Positions 9,837-18,094 are shown, counted from the stretch's first letter. The stretch: DNA of 47,028 bases from an uncultured Cardiobacterium sp. (GCF_938028825.1 NZ_CALIZP010000044.1:1-47028), one strand, 5' to 3'. The notes: a model not told the origin generated them from the sequence alone. Numbers and translations are program-made.

Positions 9837-10709
9837 ATGAACAGATACCGCCACACCCTGTCTGCCCTGTTGATATTCGTCGGAATGACCGCTCACGCCA
9901 ATCAGGATTGCTATGAAATGGATATGGTCTTGAAGGCGCAATTACAGGCGCTTGCAGAAGTCGCCTTCCCCTACGCTGGCGATGGTGTAAAAAATAACAG
10001 GCTGAATGCCGAGATAAAAAATTTCCTTAAAGCCAATGCCAACAGCGATACTTGGAAATGCACATTTCCGCTGGCTAGGCGTGAATTGAATATTGTTACC
10101 TCTAAGGATGAGAAACTCCGCGCGTATGCTTGGGATAATCAGCAAGGAGGTACCATGCGTTTCTCTTATGGCTTATGGCAATATCGCGATAAGGCAGGAA
10201 AGACTCATATCATGGATGCCCATCCCGAAGCCGAAGAGCCGGAACGCTGGGGCAATAGCGGCTTTGTGCGGGCGATCTATACGGCCCGTTTGGGGAAAAA
10301 AGGAACAGCCTATTGGCTGATAGAAGTACACCAAGGATCTACCCTGCTCACCGGGTACAATGCTACCTTGCTTCATGTCGTGAAGGACAAGTTGGCATAC
10401 GCTGACTTAATTGCCCTGAATGGCGGCTATGGGCACGAATTAAGGTTTGAAATTGATGATTCCGGCATGAGGAAAGATTCCGCTTTCGACAATCGGATTC
10501 CAGAGTTTATCTATGATGATAAGCGTAAAGAAATGCGGATTTCCTTCATTGACTATGAAGATTCCAAATACCCTGATGGGAAAGTAGTTGAGGACGCAGC
10601 TATCTGGCGCTTTAATGGTCAATACTTCGTGCCACACAAAATGAAAAGCCCCACTAGGCGGGGCTTCTCGATTATTCCTGTTCCTGGTGCTGCGGCCAGC
10701 GGGTGGTGA
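9837..10709 (+). CDS. AT-richer secreted protein of unknown function
   Basis: 290 residues with signal peptide (MNRYRHTLSALLIFVGMTAHA). AAGGAG at 9826-9831 supports the ATG at 9837. Two Cys in the N-terminal third (CYEMDM, WKCTFP) could form a disulfide. I do not recognise the family. Its codon use is visibly less GC-rich than its neighbours, suggesting acquisition. The last 24 or so codons run through the rhomboid terminator hairpin and antisense to the rhomboid 3' end, so the natural end was probably near FVPHK and the original stop may have been lost. Confidence 0.65.
   Translation: MNRYRHTLSALLIFVGMTAHANQDCYEMDMVLKAQLQALAEVAFPYAGDGVKNNRLNAEIKNFLKANANSDTWKCTFPLARRELNIVTSKDEKLRAYAWDNQQGGTMRFSYGLWQYRDKAGKTHIMDAHPEAEEPERWGNSGFVRAIYTARLGKKGTAYWLIEVHQGSTLLTGYNATLLHVVKDKLAYADLIALNGGYGHELRFEIDDSGMRKDSAFDNRIPEFIYDDKRKEMRISFIDYEDSKYPDGKVVEDAAIWRFNGQYFVPHKMKSPTRRGFSIIPVPGAAASGW
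10646..10666 (-). terminator. Intrinsic terminator after the rhomboid gene
   Basis: Stem AAGCCCC/GGGGCTT with a 7-base loop; on the minus strand the stem is followed by TTTTC just after the rhomboid stop codon. It lies inside the 3' end of the convergent plus-strand reading frame. Confidence 0.75.
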
Positions 10710-11301
10710 TGAGGTAGTAGGGCAGGGCGACGAGCAAACCGGTGGCGAGGCCGGCGGCGTGTACCCAGTCCGCCATGCCGCCGATGAGGTGGACGAAACC
10801 CGCCAGCATGAAGACCACGCTGGCGTAGAACAGGGGCGGTTTGACGACAGCGCGGTAGGCGGGAATCTGGTAGCCACGCAGCCAGACGTAGCCGATGAGC
10901 GCGAAGCAGACGCCGGAGAGGCCGCCGAAGTAGCTGCCGTAGAAGTAGCCGCCGGTGGTGTTGCCGATGACGGCGGCGAGGAGGAAGAGCAGGATGAGGC
11001 GCAGCGGGCCCTCGCGCGTTTCGATCAGGCCGCCGAGGGTCAGCCACCACAAGGCATTGAAAAGGAGGTGGGTGACGAGCGAATTGAAGGATTTGAAATG
11101 CAGGAAGGCGGGGGTGATGGTGCGCCACCATTGACCGGCGGCGATGTCGTGCGCCGACCAGCGCAACCAGCCGGTGAGGCTGTTGGTACCGACCCAGGTG
11201 GAGAGGGTCACGACGAGGCTCAGGATAAGCACCGTCCAGGTGACCCAGCCGGCCTGCATCAGCACCGGGGAATGTTCTTCGGGGTAGTGGCGTCTGTACA
11301 C
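10672..11301 (-). CDS. Rhomboid family intramembrane serine protease
   Basis: 209 residues, six membrane helices. Catalytic Ser129 in FGGLSGVCFALIGY and His181 in WVHAAGLATG form the rhomboid dyad; the oxyanion-hole HxxxN is HLLFN (78-82). It cleaves single-pass membrane proteins within the bilayer; the substrate is unknown. The start is a GTG at 11301 with AAGGAC eight or so bases upstream. It lacks the extra cytoplasmic domain of E. coli GlpG. Confidence 0.92.
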   Translation of the reverse strand: MYRRHYPEEHSPVLMQAGWVTWTVLILSLVVTLSTWVGTNSLTGWLRWSAHDIAAGQWWRTITPAFLHFKSFNSLVTHLLFNALWWLTLGGLIETREGPLRLILLFLLAAVIGNTTGGYFYGSYFGGLSGVCFALIGYVWLRGYQIPAYRAVVKPPLFYASVVFMLAGFVHLIGGMADWVHAAGLATGLLVALPYYLITTRWPQHQEQE

Positions 11302-11453
11302 GTATATCGTCCTTACAGTTGCTTGGCACTATTTATAGGGGTTTTCCGCTATCGTAACAGATCCATTACCAAAACGACACAGAGAACGTATCAAAAAAGC
11401 GACAACCATGCGGTTTTGTTGTACGTTTGCCACTTCCCCGCCTCGCCTGCGGA

Positions 11454-12464
11454 TCAACCCAACTTGCGGATGCCGACGGCGTCGCGGATTTCGTCCAGGA
11501 ACGGACGCGCGTGTTTGCGGGCTTTCGCCGCGCCGGCCTGCAAGATGTCTTCGATGCGTGCCGGATGGGCGGTGAGTTCGCGGAAGCGTTCGCGCGGCTC
11601 GCTGAGTTCGGCGTTGATGCGCTCAAACAAGGCCTGTTTCGCTTCGCCCCAGCCGATACCGGCGGCATAGCGCGCGCGCATTTCTGCCTGTTCGGCTTCA
11701 CCGGCAAAGGCGCGGTAGATTTCAAAGATGGTGGATTCGTCGGGGTTTTTCGGCTCGCCCGGCTCCTGCGAGTTGGTGACGATTTTCATGATTTGCTTGC
11801 GCAGTGCCTTTTCTTCTTCAAAAAGGGCGATGGTGTTGCCGTAGCTTTTGCTCATCTTGCGCCCGTCGAGGCCGGTGAGGAGCGCGACGTCGTCGTCCAC
11901 CACCGCTTCCGGCAGGACGAACAGCTCGCGGTAGCGGTGGTTGAAGCGCCCGGCGATGTCGCGCGCCATTTCGACGTGCTGAATCTGGTCGCGCCCGACC
12001 GGGATATGGGTCGCGTTGAACATCAGGATATCCGCCGCCATCAGCACCGGGTAGGAAAACAGCCCCATCGAGATGCCGTGGTCGGGGTCGGTGTTGCCCT
12101 CGGCGACGTTGGCGTCCACCGCCGCTTTGTAGGCGTGGGCGCGGTTCATCAGGCCCTTGGCGCAGACGCAGTTGAAGATCCAGGTGAGTTCGGGGATTTC
12201 CGGGATGTCAGACTGGCGGTAGAAGGTGATGCGTTCCGGATCAAGACCGCAGGCGAGCCAGGTAGCAGCGACGGCGAGGGTGGAACGGTGGATTTGTTCG
12301 GGGTCGTGGCATTTGATGATGCCGTGGTAATCGGCGAGAAAGAGGAAGGATTCTTCGCCGCTTGCCTGACTGGCGGCGATGGCGGGACGGACGGCGCCGA
12401 CGTAGTTGCCGAGGTGCGGGATACCGGTGGTGGTGATGCCGGTGAGAACGCGGGTGTGGCTCAT
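11454..12464 (-). CDS. trpS: Tryptophanyl-tRNA synthetase
   Basis: 336 residues, a class I aminoacyl-tRNA synthetase of normal length. HIGH-like motif is PHLGNYVGA near residue 16, and the KMSKS loop is GRKMSKSYGN. Other family blocks are present (FLFLADYHGI, SYPVLMAADILMF, VGRDQIQHVEMARDIA). It charges tRNA-Trp. It is divergent from the HIRAN-citC operon. Confidence 0.97.
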   Translation of the reverse strand: MSHTRVLTGITTTGIPHLGNYVGAVRPAIAASQASGEESFLFLADYHGIIKCHDPEQIHRSTLAVAATWLACGLDPERITFYRQSDIPEIPELTWIFNCVCAKGLMNRAHAYKAAVDANVAEGNTDPDHGISMGLFSYPVLMAADILMFNATHIPVGRDQIQHVEMARDIAGRFNHRYRELFVLPEAVVDDDVALLTGLDGRKMSKSYGNTIALFEEEKALRKQIMKIVTNSQEPGEPKNPDESTIFEIYRAFAGEAEQAEMRARYAAGIGWGEAKQALFERINAELSEPRERFRELTAHPARIEDILQAGAAKARKHARPFLDEIRDAVGIRKLG

Positions 12465-12602
12465 GCGAGATTCCTTAAATGATCTGAAAAACGGGGCGGG
12501 ATTATATCGCCGGACGGCAAAATAACGCCGCCTTTATCGCCATTTGGCACGTTTTTCGCTATGATTTTCACGATAAATAAATGTTCATTTTAGGGAACCA
12601 CC

Positions 12603-12959
12603 ATGTGGAAAAAATTGAAAAAATGGTTTCGCCGTGCGCCGCAGCCGGTAGTCGCGCAAGTGCCGGTGGCGGGGCTGGCCTACTACCGCGCCGAAGACCT
12701 GGCGACGCTGATGCACCGGGGCGACCTGCTTGATTTGCGCCACGAACCGGATAACGAACACGATGATCACGCCATCATGATCTTCTGGCATAACAACAAA
12801 ATCGGCTACGTCCCCGGCGAATACGCGCGCGAACTAAACGACCTGCTTGGCGATTGTGACCGCCTCTGCGGCAAAATCGTCACCATCGATCCGGAAAGCG
12901 AAGAGCGCCGCTGGGTCAAATTCAACATCTACCCGCAACGCAAGCGGCGCTGGCGCTGA
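12603..12959 (+). CDS. Stand-alone HIRAN-domain protein
   Basis: 118 residues. A basic N-terminus (MWKKLKKWFRR) precedes a HIRAN domain (about 21-85) with VAGLAYYRAEDL, LRHEPDNEHDDHAIMIFW and KIGYVPGEYARELNDLL. HIRAN domains bind 3' single-stranded DNA ends in fork-remodelling helicases; free-standing bacterial versions are of unclear role. Its TGA overlaps the ATG of citC by one base, so the two are translationally coupled, although no functional link is obvious. Confidence 0.85.
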   Translation: MWKKLKKWFRRAPQPVVAQVPVAGLAYYRAEDLATLMHRGDLLDLRHEPDNEHDDHAIMIFWHNNKIGYVPGEYARELNDLLGDCDRLCGKIVTIDPESEERRWVKFNIYPQRKRRWR

Positions 12960-13948
12960 TGCAGCAGCTTTTCCCCGCCCGTATCGCCGCTGACTGCGCC
13001 GCCTGGCTTGATCTCTTGCAACGCGAAGGCATCCGGGGCGAGGCTAATCTTGATGCCGTGTACGGCATTTATGACGACGGCGGCGCGCTGATCGCCACCG
13101 GCGCGCGCTACCGCAACATCCTAAAATGCATCGCCATCTGCCGCGCCCACCAGGGCGGCACCCTCTTCAACGAACTGATGAGCGGCCTGATGGCGGATGT
13201 CTTCACGCGCGGCTACGGTGCCTGCTACGTCTATACCAAAGCCGACGCCTGCGCCGCCTTCCGCCACCTCGGTTTCCGCGACATCGCCCATGTGGACGAC
13301 ACCCTCTACTTCCTCGAAAACGCCGTGCGCGGCCTGCCGCACTATTTGCAGGCGCTGCGTGCGCACTATGTGGCGGGCAGCCGCATCGCCGCCATCGTCA
13401 TGAACGCCAATCCCTTCACCAACGGTCACCGCTACCTCGTGGAAAAAGCGGCGCGGGAAAACGACGTGGTGCACCTTTTCGTGCTGAGTGAAGACCTGTC
13501 GCAATTTCCCGGCGCGGTACGCCTCGCGCTGGTCAAGGCGGGTACGGCGGATCTCGCCAACGTCCACGTCCACCCGACCGGCGACTACATCATCTCGGCG
13601 GCGACCTTCCCCGCCTATTTCCTGCGCGAAGACGCGAACATCACGGAAATCCAGGCGCGGCTGGATGCCCGCATTTTCAAAGAGCACATCGCCCCCGCGC
13701 TTGGCATCACGAAACGCTACGTCGGCAGCGAGCCGCTCAGTCCCGCGACTGCCATCTACAACGCCGCGCTGCAACGTGAATTTGCCGGGCAGCCGGCGCT
13801 TGTCATCATCGAACGGCAGCAGGCGGACGGCGACGTCATCAGCGCCTCGCGTGTGCGTCGCCTGCTGGCCGCGGGCGACATGGAGGCTATCCGCCCGCTG
13901 GTACCGCCGACCACTTTTCGCTATCTGACAAGCGGCGAGCTGCCGTAA
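12959..13948 (+). CDS. citC: [Citrate (pro-3S)-lyase] ligase
   Basis: 329 residues. N-terminal GNAT-like region (about 1-135), then a nucleotidyltransferase domain with IVMNANPFTNGHRYLVEKAA (the TxGH signature, around 145-163) and C-terminal DVISASRVRRLL. CitC acetylates the prosthetic group of citrate lyase acyl carrier protein with ATP. No citDEF, citX or citG gene is in the window, so the target enzyme must be encoded elsewhere or the gene is an orphan. Confidence 0.9.
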   Translation: MQQLFPARIAADCAAWLDLLQREGIRGEANLDAVYGIYDDGGALIATGARYRNILKCIAICRAHQGGTLFNELMSGLMADVFTRGYGACYVYTKADACAAFRHLGFRDIAHVDDTLYFLENAVRGLPHYLQALRAHYVAGSRIAAIVMNANPFTNGHRYLVEKAARENDVVHLFVLSEDLSQFPGAVRLALVKAGTADLANVHVHPTGDYIISAATFPAYFLREDANITEIQARLDARIFKEHIAPALGITKRYVGSEPLSPATAIYNAALQREFAGQPALVIIERQQADGDVISASRVRRLLAAGDMEAIRPLVPPTTFRYLTSGELP

Positions 13949-13958
13949 CGCCCGCAGC

Positions 13959-13977
13959 AAACCGCCCCGGCGGTTTC
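13959..13977 (+). terminator. Possible terminator after citC
   Basis: Short stem AAACCGC/GCGGTTT with a four-base loop, about 10 bases after the citC stop; the following tract (TTTCTTC) is only moderately T-rich. Confidence 0.5.
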
Positions 13978-14029
13978 TTCGTACGAGCGCCGCCCGTGAT
14001 GTCTTGCCAACCCTTTCCGGAATCCGCTC

Positions 14030-15025
14030 ATGACCCCTGCCGACTATCTCGCCCCCCACCTGCCGCCGCGCCTTGTTCCCGCCGGAACCGCCACCGCCTA
14101 CGCCCCGGCCAACATCGCCCTCGCCAAATACTGGGGCAAGCGCGACCGCGTGCTGAACCTGCCGGTGAACGGCAGCCTCTCCATCTCGCTCGGCAGCCAC
14201 GGCAGCCGCACCATCGTCGGCGCGGCAGAAGCCGACAGCATCACCCTGAACGGCGTGCGTGCCGCCGCCGACAGCGCCCTGCACCGCCGCACCTTCGCCT
14301 TCATCGAACACCTCCGCCGGGGCGCGCCGCAGCCGCTTGCCATCACAAGCGAAAACACCATCCCCACCGCCGCCGGTCTCGCATCCAGCGCCTCCGGTTT
14401 CGCCGCGCTCACCCTGGCGCTCAACGCCTACTGGCGGCTCAACCTGCCCGGCGCCGTCCTCTCCGCCCTCGCCCGTATCGGCAGCGGCAGCGCGGCGCGC
14501 TCGCTCTGGCACGGCTTCGTCAAATGGGACAAAGGCGAACAGCCCGACGGCAGCGACAGCATCGCCACGCCCATCGCCAGCGACTGGCAGGACCTGCGCG
14601 TCGCCCTCCTGCCCATTGACAGCGGCGCGAAGAAAACCGCAAGCGGCGACGGCATGAACCACACCACCGCCACCAGCCCGCTTTACACCGCCTGGCCGGC
14701 GACCGCCGCGCGCGACCTCGCCGCGATTGAGGCGGCGATTCATGCCCGCGATTTCACCGCGCTCGGCGCGACGGCGGAAGCCAACGCGCTCGCCATGCAC
14801 GCCACCATGCTCGCCGCCCGCCCCGCCCTGAGTTATCTGCACGGCGCGAGCCTCGACGCCCTGCACCGCCTTTGGCGGCAACGCGCTGACGGCCTGGAAA
14901 TCTACGCCACCATTGACGCCGGGCCGAACATCAAAATCCTCTATCACCGCCGCGACGGGGCAGCGGTGCGCGCCGCCTGGCCGCAGGCGGTGTACATCAA
15001 CCCGTTTGCCGCAAGCGGCGCCTAA
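14030..15025 (+). CDS. mvaD: Diphosphomevalonate decarboxylase
   Basis: 331 residues, GHMP kinase fold. YAPANIALAKYWGKRD near residue 24-40, the GHMP loop PTAAGLASSASGFAAL (112-127), SGSAARSLWHGFVKW, and the catalytic Asp in ATIDAGPNIKILY are all as in mevalonate diphosphate decarboxylase. It makes isopentenyl diphosphate in the mevalonate pathway, which is uncommon in proteobacteria. A phosphomevalonate decarboxylase activity cannot be excluded. No other mevalonate gene lies in the window. Its stop overlaps the sdhE stop tail to tail. Confidence 0.92.
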   Translation: MTPADYLAPHLPPRLVPAGTATAYAPANIALAKYWGKRDRVLNLPVNGSLSISLGSHGSRTIVGAAEADSITLNGVRAAADSALHRRTFAFIEHLRRGAPQPLAITSENTIPTAAGLASSASGFAALTLALNAYWRLNLPGAVLSALARIGSGSAARSLWHGFVKWDKGEQPDGSDSIATPIASDWQDLRVALLPIDSGAKKTASGDGMNHTTATSPLYTAWPATAARDLAAIEAAIHARDFTALGATAEANALAMHATMLAARPALSYLHGASLDALHRLWRQRADGLEIYATIDAGPNIKILYHRRDGAAVRAAWPQAVYINPFAASGA

Positions 15026-15249
15026 CGCCCCCGCAGCCGCGCGACCAGCGCCGCGATGTGCGCATCCGCGTCTTCCACCCCGTGAAAGAGGCGGTCGAGA
15101 ATATCGGGGTCCTGATATGCCAGCAGCGCGGCAAACGCCTGTTGCTCGGCAGGCGGTGCGTCCGCGTAGTCAGCCTGCAAATAGTCTTGCAGCACGATGT
15201 CCAGTTCCTTGATGCCGCGCCGCGACAGCCAGACCAGCCGTGGGTTCAT
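15022..15249 (-). CDS. sdhE: FAD assembly factor SdhE
   Basis: 75 residues. The N-terminal RRGIKELDIVLQDYL is the diagnostic RRGMxELD motif of SdhE/YgfY (DUF339), and DPDILDRLF matches the conserved D..LF. SdhE promotes covalent flavinylation of succinate dehydrogenase and fumarate reductase. It is divergent from the ygfZ-like gene, as in E. coli where ygfY and ygfZ are neighbours. Confidence 0.92.
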   Translation of the reverse strand: MNPRLVWLSRRGIKELDIVLQDYLQADYADAPPAEQQAFAALLAYQDPDILDRLFHGVEDADAHIAALVARLRGR

Positions 15250-15299
15250 GATGGTGTCCTCGTCAGGATAAAGAGAGTGTTTAAGTATATCGCCCGGGC

Positions 15300-15305
15300 T
15301 ATAAT
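15300..15305 (+). promoter_or_regulatory. Candidate -10 element for the ygfZ-like gene
   Basis: TATAAT about 40 bases upstream of the ATG at 15346, in the divergent gap with sdhE. A -35 match is poor (TGTTTA at 15278). Confidence 0.4.
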
Positions 15306-15345
15306 ACGGCTACATAAATCCACAAAAAACCACAGGAAAAACACC

Positions 15346-16116
15346 ATGATTGACGATTCCCTCATCCTGAAAGTACACGGCCTCGCGGCGGGCAGCTTCC
15401 TGCAAGAACAACTCGAAGATGATTTGGGCGCGCTGGCACAAGGACACTGGACATTCGCCGCCTGCTGCGGCGAAGAAGGGAAAGTGCTGGCCTTTCTCTG
15501 GGTCTTTCCGTGGACGGACGGCATCCTGCTGCGCCTGCCGCGCTCCGCCGCCCCCGCCTTTCTTGCCCATATCGAAGCGCGTATCGGCGAGCGCGACGTG
15601 CAGTTCACCGCCACCGCCCTGCATTTCGGCGCCCTCGCCGACGACGGCAGCGACACCGAACCCGCCCTCTGCACCGACGCAAGCGGTATCACCCGAATCG
15701 GCGGCGTTCCCGGCGTTACCCCCTGCCTCAGCGAAGCCCCGCTGACGGAAGCACTGCCCACAGAAGCATGGTATGCCGCGCGCATCCGCGCCGGTATTCC
15801 CGAAATCTACGCCGACACCGCCAACCTTTTCCTGCCGTGCATGCTCAACGCCGGCCTCCCGCACCGGCACGATGCCCACCATTTCAGCAAATGCGCGCAG
15901 CACCGCCACCTTGCCTACGCCATCGTCTCCGTCTGCGCCAGCGGCTGCCGCGCCCTTTACCACAAACACACCCCGGCAGGCACCATTCTCGATTACGGCA
16001 GCGACGGCAACACCGGCATCATCCAGGCCGTCGTGGAAGACCGCTTCATCGGCAAAAAACTCGCCACGCGCGATGAAGAACAGCCCCTGATCTTTCAGCG
16101 GGTCGCCGCCAAATAA
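15346..16116 (+). CDS. ygfZ: Divergent YgfZ-like folate-binding protein
   Basis: 256 residues versus 326 in E. coli. The N-terminal half follows YgfZ (SFLQEQLEDDLGALAQGHWTFA, GKVLAFLWVF, DGILLRLPRSAA), and AGIPEIYADTANLFLPCMLN matches the YgfZ block that precedes the signature motif. The signature KGCYTGQE itself is absent: the position reads HHFSKCAQHRHLAY, keeping only Lys-Cys. YgfZ supports Fe-S enzymes such as MiaB with folate. Position opposite sdhE supports the assignment; function may be altered. Confidence 0.75.
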   Translation: MIDDSLILKVHGLAAGSFLQEQLEDDLGALAQGHWTFAACCGEEGKVLAFLWVFPWTDGILLRLPRSAAPAFLAHIEARIGERDVQFTATALHFGALADDGSDTEPALCTDASGITRIGGVPGVTPCLSEAPLTEALPTEAWYAARIRAGIPEIYADTANLFLPCMLNAGLPHRHDAHHFSKCAQHRHLAYAIVSVCASGCRALYHKHTPAGTILDYGSDGNTGIIQAVVEDRFIGKKLATRDEEQPLIFQRVAAK

Positions 16117-16152
16117 GCCTATAATCCCGCCTTTATCATCCCAGGAGCCCAC

Positions 16153-16689
16153 ATGACCCCATCCGTTCTCGTCGCCGCCGCCCTCGGTTTCTTCATCGGT
16201 GCCGTCCTCGTCTGGATAATCAAAAACACCAACCAGAGCGGCGAACAGCAGCTGCAAGAAGAAGCCGAAACCCTGCGCAAGGAGCGTGACGCGCTGAAAC
16301 AGTCCTACGCCCGCTTCCGCAGCAGCGTGAACAGCCACTTCGCCCGCACCGCCGACGCCGTGGACCAGCTGACCGACAGCTATAAAAACGTCTTCAACCA
16401 GTTGAGCGAAGGGGCGCAGCACCTGATGGACAAAGAAGCGCTCAAAGAACAACTCGACAAACGCCGTGGCAAAACCGTCACCCTGTCCTACCTCGCAGCG
16501 GAAAAAGAAGCCGCTGCGGTGAAACCCGCCGAAGCCGCCAAACCTGCGCCGGCGGCAAAAACGGCGGAGGCGGCGCAACCTGCCGCCGCCGACCCCAGAC
16601 CCGTCGAGGCGGCAGCGAGCGACAAAAATGAAACGCCGCAGGAAGCCGTCAAGCGGCACCTGCACAACAACCGGGAGCAACGTCTATGA
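16153..16689 (+). CDS. zapG: ZapG/YhcB family membrane-anchored coiled-coil protein
   Basis: 178 residues (DUF1043). One N-terminal membrane helix (VLVAAALGFFIGAVLVWII), a coiled coil (about 32-85, with the conserved YARFRSSVNSHFARTADAVDQL), then an Ala/Pro/Glu-rich disordered tail. The family works in cell division and envelope growth in gammaproteobacteria. The lipoprotein that follows starts inside its stop codon (ATGA). Confidence 0.88.
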   Translation: MTPSVLVAAALGFFIGAVLVWIIKNTNQSGEQQLQEEAETLRKERDALKQSYARFRSSVNSHFARTADAVDQLTDSYKNVFNQLSEGAQHLMDKEALKEQLDKRRGKTVTLSYLAAEKEAAAVKPAEAAKPAPAAKTAEAAQPAAADPRPVEAAASDKNETPQEAVKRHLHNNREQRL

Positions 16690-17126
16690 AAACTGCGACA
16701 CACACGGCGGCATGGTGCGCCGCCCTCCTCCTCGCCGCCTGCCAAAGCGGCCTGGGCGCACACGAAACGGGCAACGGCGGGACGGATGCCGCGCCGCAGC
16801 ACGAATGGGTTCTGGAAAGCGGCCGGGCGAACGGCAAAGCGCTGGATACCGCCGCCGGCAAAGTTACCCTGAACACCGCAAGCAAAGACGCCTTCACCGG
16901 CGTCGCCGCCGTTAACCGCTACAACGCGCCGGTGAAAATACGCGGCAACAGCATCGAACACACCGAGACCATCACCACCACCCTGATGGCGGGCGACATG
17001 GCGGCGATGCGCCTCGAGAGCGCCTACCTCGAAGCCCTGGGAGCGACCAAAACCATCAGACGCGACGGCAATGCCCTCACCCTGAGCGGCGACGGCATCG
17101 AACTACACTACCGCCCCGGCCCCTGA
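16686..17126 (+). CDS. META-domain (HslJ-like) lipoprotein
   Basis: 146 residues with a lipobox LLLAAC (Cys19). The mature part has the META/HslJ pattern: WVLESGRANGKAL, VTLNTASKDAFTGVAAVNRYNAPVKI, TTTLMAGDMAAMRLESAYLEAL, ALTLSGDGIELHY. META proteins are small periplasmic beta proteins linked to stress and novobiocin resistance (HslJ). It overlaps zapG by four bases, so translation is coupled. Confidence 0.85.
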   Translation: MKTATHTAAWCAALLLAACQSGLGAHETGNGGTDAAPQHEWVLESGRANGKALDTAAGKVTLNTASKDAFTGVAAVNRYNAPVKIRGNSIEHTETITTTLMAGDMAAMRLESAYLEALGATKTIRRDGNALTLSGDGIELHYRPGP

Positions 17127-17162
17127 AACCACCGCTTGCAGCCATCCCCTGCACGACACCCC

Positions 17163-17287
17163 GCCAAGCGGCGTAAACACGGGTTCCGCGTAGCCCACCA
17201 AGCAGGCGCAGCCTGCTTTTTGCGTTTTTGACAAGGACGACGCCAAGCGGCGTAAACACCGACTTTCCTGCCAAGCTCACACACCCC
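17163..17287. repeat. GCCAAGCGG repeat units and two-hairpin repeat
   Basis: A 19-bp sequence CGCCAAGCGGCGTAAACAC occurs at 17162-17180 and again, exactly, at 17241-17259; the second is a 28-bp unit ending TTTCCT followed by another GCCAAGC. The same kind of unit recurs at 23520-23602. The dispersed hairpin at 17201-17217 lies between them. No coding sequence before the RNA ligase ATG. Confidence 0.75.
17201..17225 (+). terminator. Intrinsic terminator after zapG-lipoprotein, part of a dispersed repeat
   Basis: Perfect stem AGCAGGC/GCCTGCT with loop GCA followed by TTTTT. The 21 bases 17201-17221 occur exactly, in inverted orientation, at 32706-32726. Confidence 0.75.
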
Positions 17288-18094
17288 ATGACCCTCAGCG
17301 AAAAATACCAGCGCAGCCTGCACGTCCACATCAGCCTCGGCACCACTTCGGACGACCGCTTCATGCCCGCCGGATACGTGCGCAGCTTCGCGCAAAAAAC
17401 CGCCCTCGTCCTTACCGAAAAGCTCGACAGCCAGAACAACTGCTTCAACCGCCACGGCGTTTTCGCGCGCTCACACGCCGCCCCCAGCCAGCACCCGTGG
17501 GACAAACCCCTGCGCGAACGCTGGCAGCACATCCGCCACGACCTCGGCGGGATCGAACTCTTCGGCGAAAATCTCTACGGCATCCACTCCATCGCCTACC
17601 ATGCCCTCGAATCCTACTACTACCTCTTCGCCGTGCGCGAAGGCGGGCGCTGGCTCGGCTGGGAAGAAGTGCAGTACTACGCCGCCCTCTTCGATTTCCC
17701 GACCGTCCCCGAAATCCCCATCACCACGCCGCTCGCCGCCCTCTACGACGAGCAGCGCGACGAAAACCGCGTCCTCGCCGACTGGCTCACCGCCAACCTC
17801 GGCATGCCGTGGACGGACGCCGTCGAAACCGCCGGCGCGCTCGGCGGCTACGACCCGGCGAGCGGCGCGCCCTGCTGCGAAGGCTTCGTCATCCGCAACC
17901 GCGACGGCTACCTCACCAACAACGGCGACCTGCCCGTTGCCGCCAACGAATTCGACAACCTCTGCAAACTCGTGCGCGCCAAACACGTCAAAACCGGCAC
18001 CCACTGGACAAAAACCTGGCAACCCGCGTGCCTCATCGATTACCAAAAATACGGCTGGGACGCCTACGCTTATAGTCGTCCCAAACAGGACTGA
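17288..18094 (+). CDS. ATP-dependent RNA ligase family protein
   Basis: 268 residues from ATG 17288. Nucleotidyltransferase motifs: motif I TEKLDSQN (adenylated Lys45; the usual KxDG Gly is Ser here), GVFARSH, FGENLYGIHSI, motif IV EGFVIRNRDG (198-207), motif V CKLVRAKHVK (226-235). It would seal 3'-OH/5'-phosphate RNA ends. The neighbour downstream is an end-healing enzyme. The final residues YSRPKQD and the stop are encoded by the Correia-like element that begins at 18071, so the original C-terminus has been replaced. No clear ribosome binding site; a TTG at 17228 in frame is less likely. Confidence 0.85.
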   Translation: MTLSEKYQRSLHVHISLGTTSDDRFMPAGYVRSFAQKTALVLTEKLDSQNNCFNRHGVFARSHAAPSQHPWDKPLRERWQHIRHDLGGIELFGENLYGIHSIAYHALESYYYLFAVREGGRWLGWEEVQYYAALFDFPTVPEIPITTPLAALYDEQRDENRVLADWLTANLGMPWTDAVETAGALGGYDPASGAPCCEGFVIRNRDGYLTNNGDLPVAANEFDNLCKLVRAKHVKTGTHWTKTWQPACLIDYQKYGWDAYAYSRPKQD

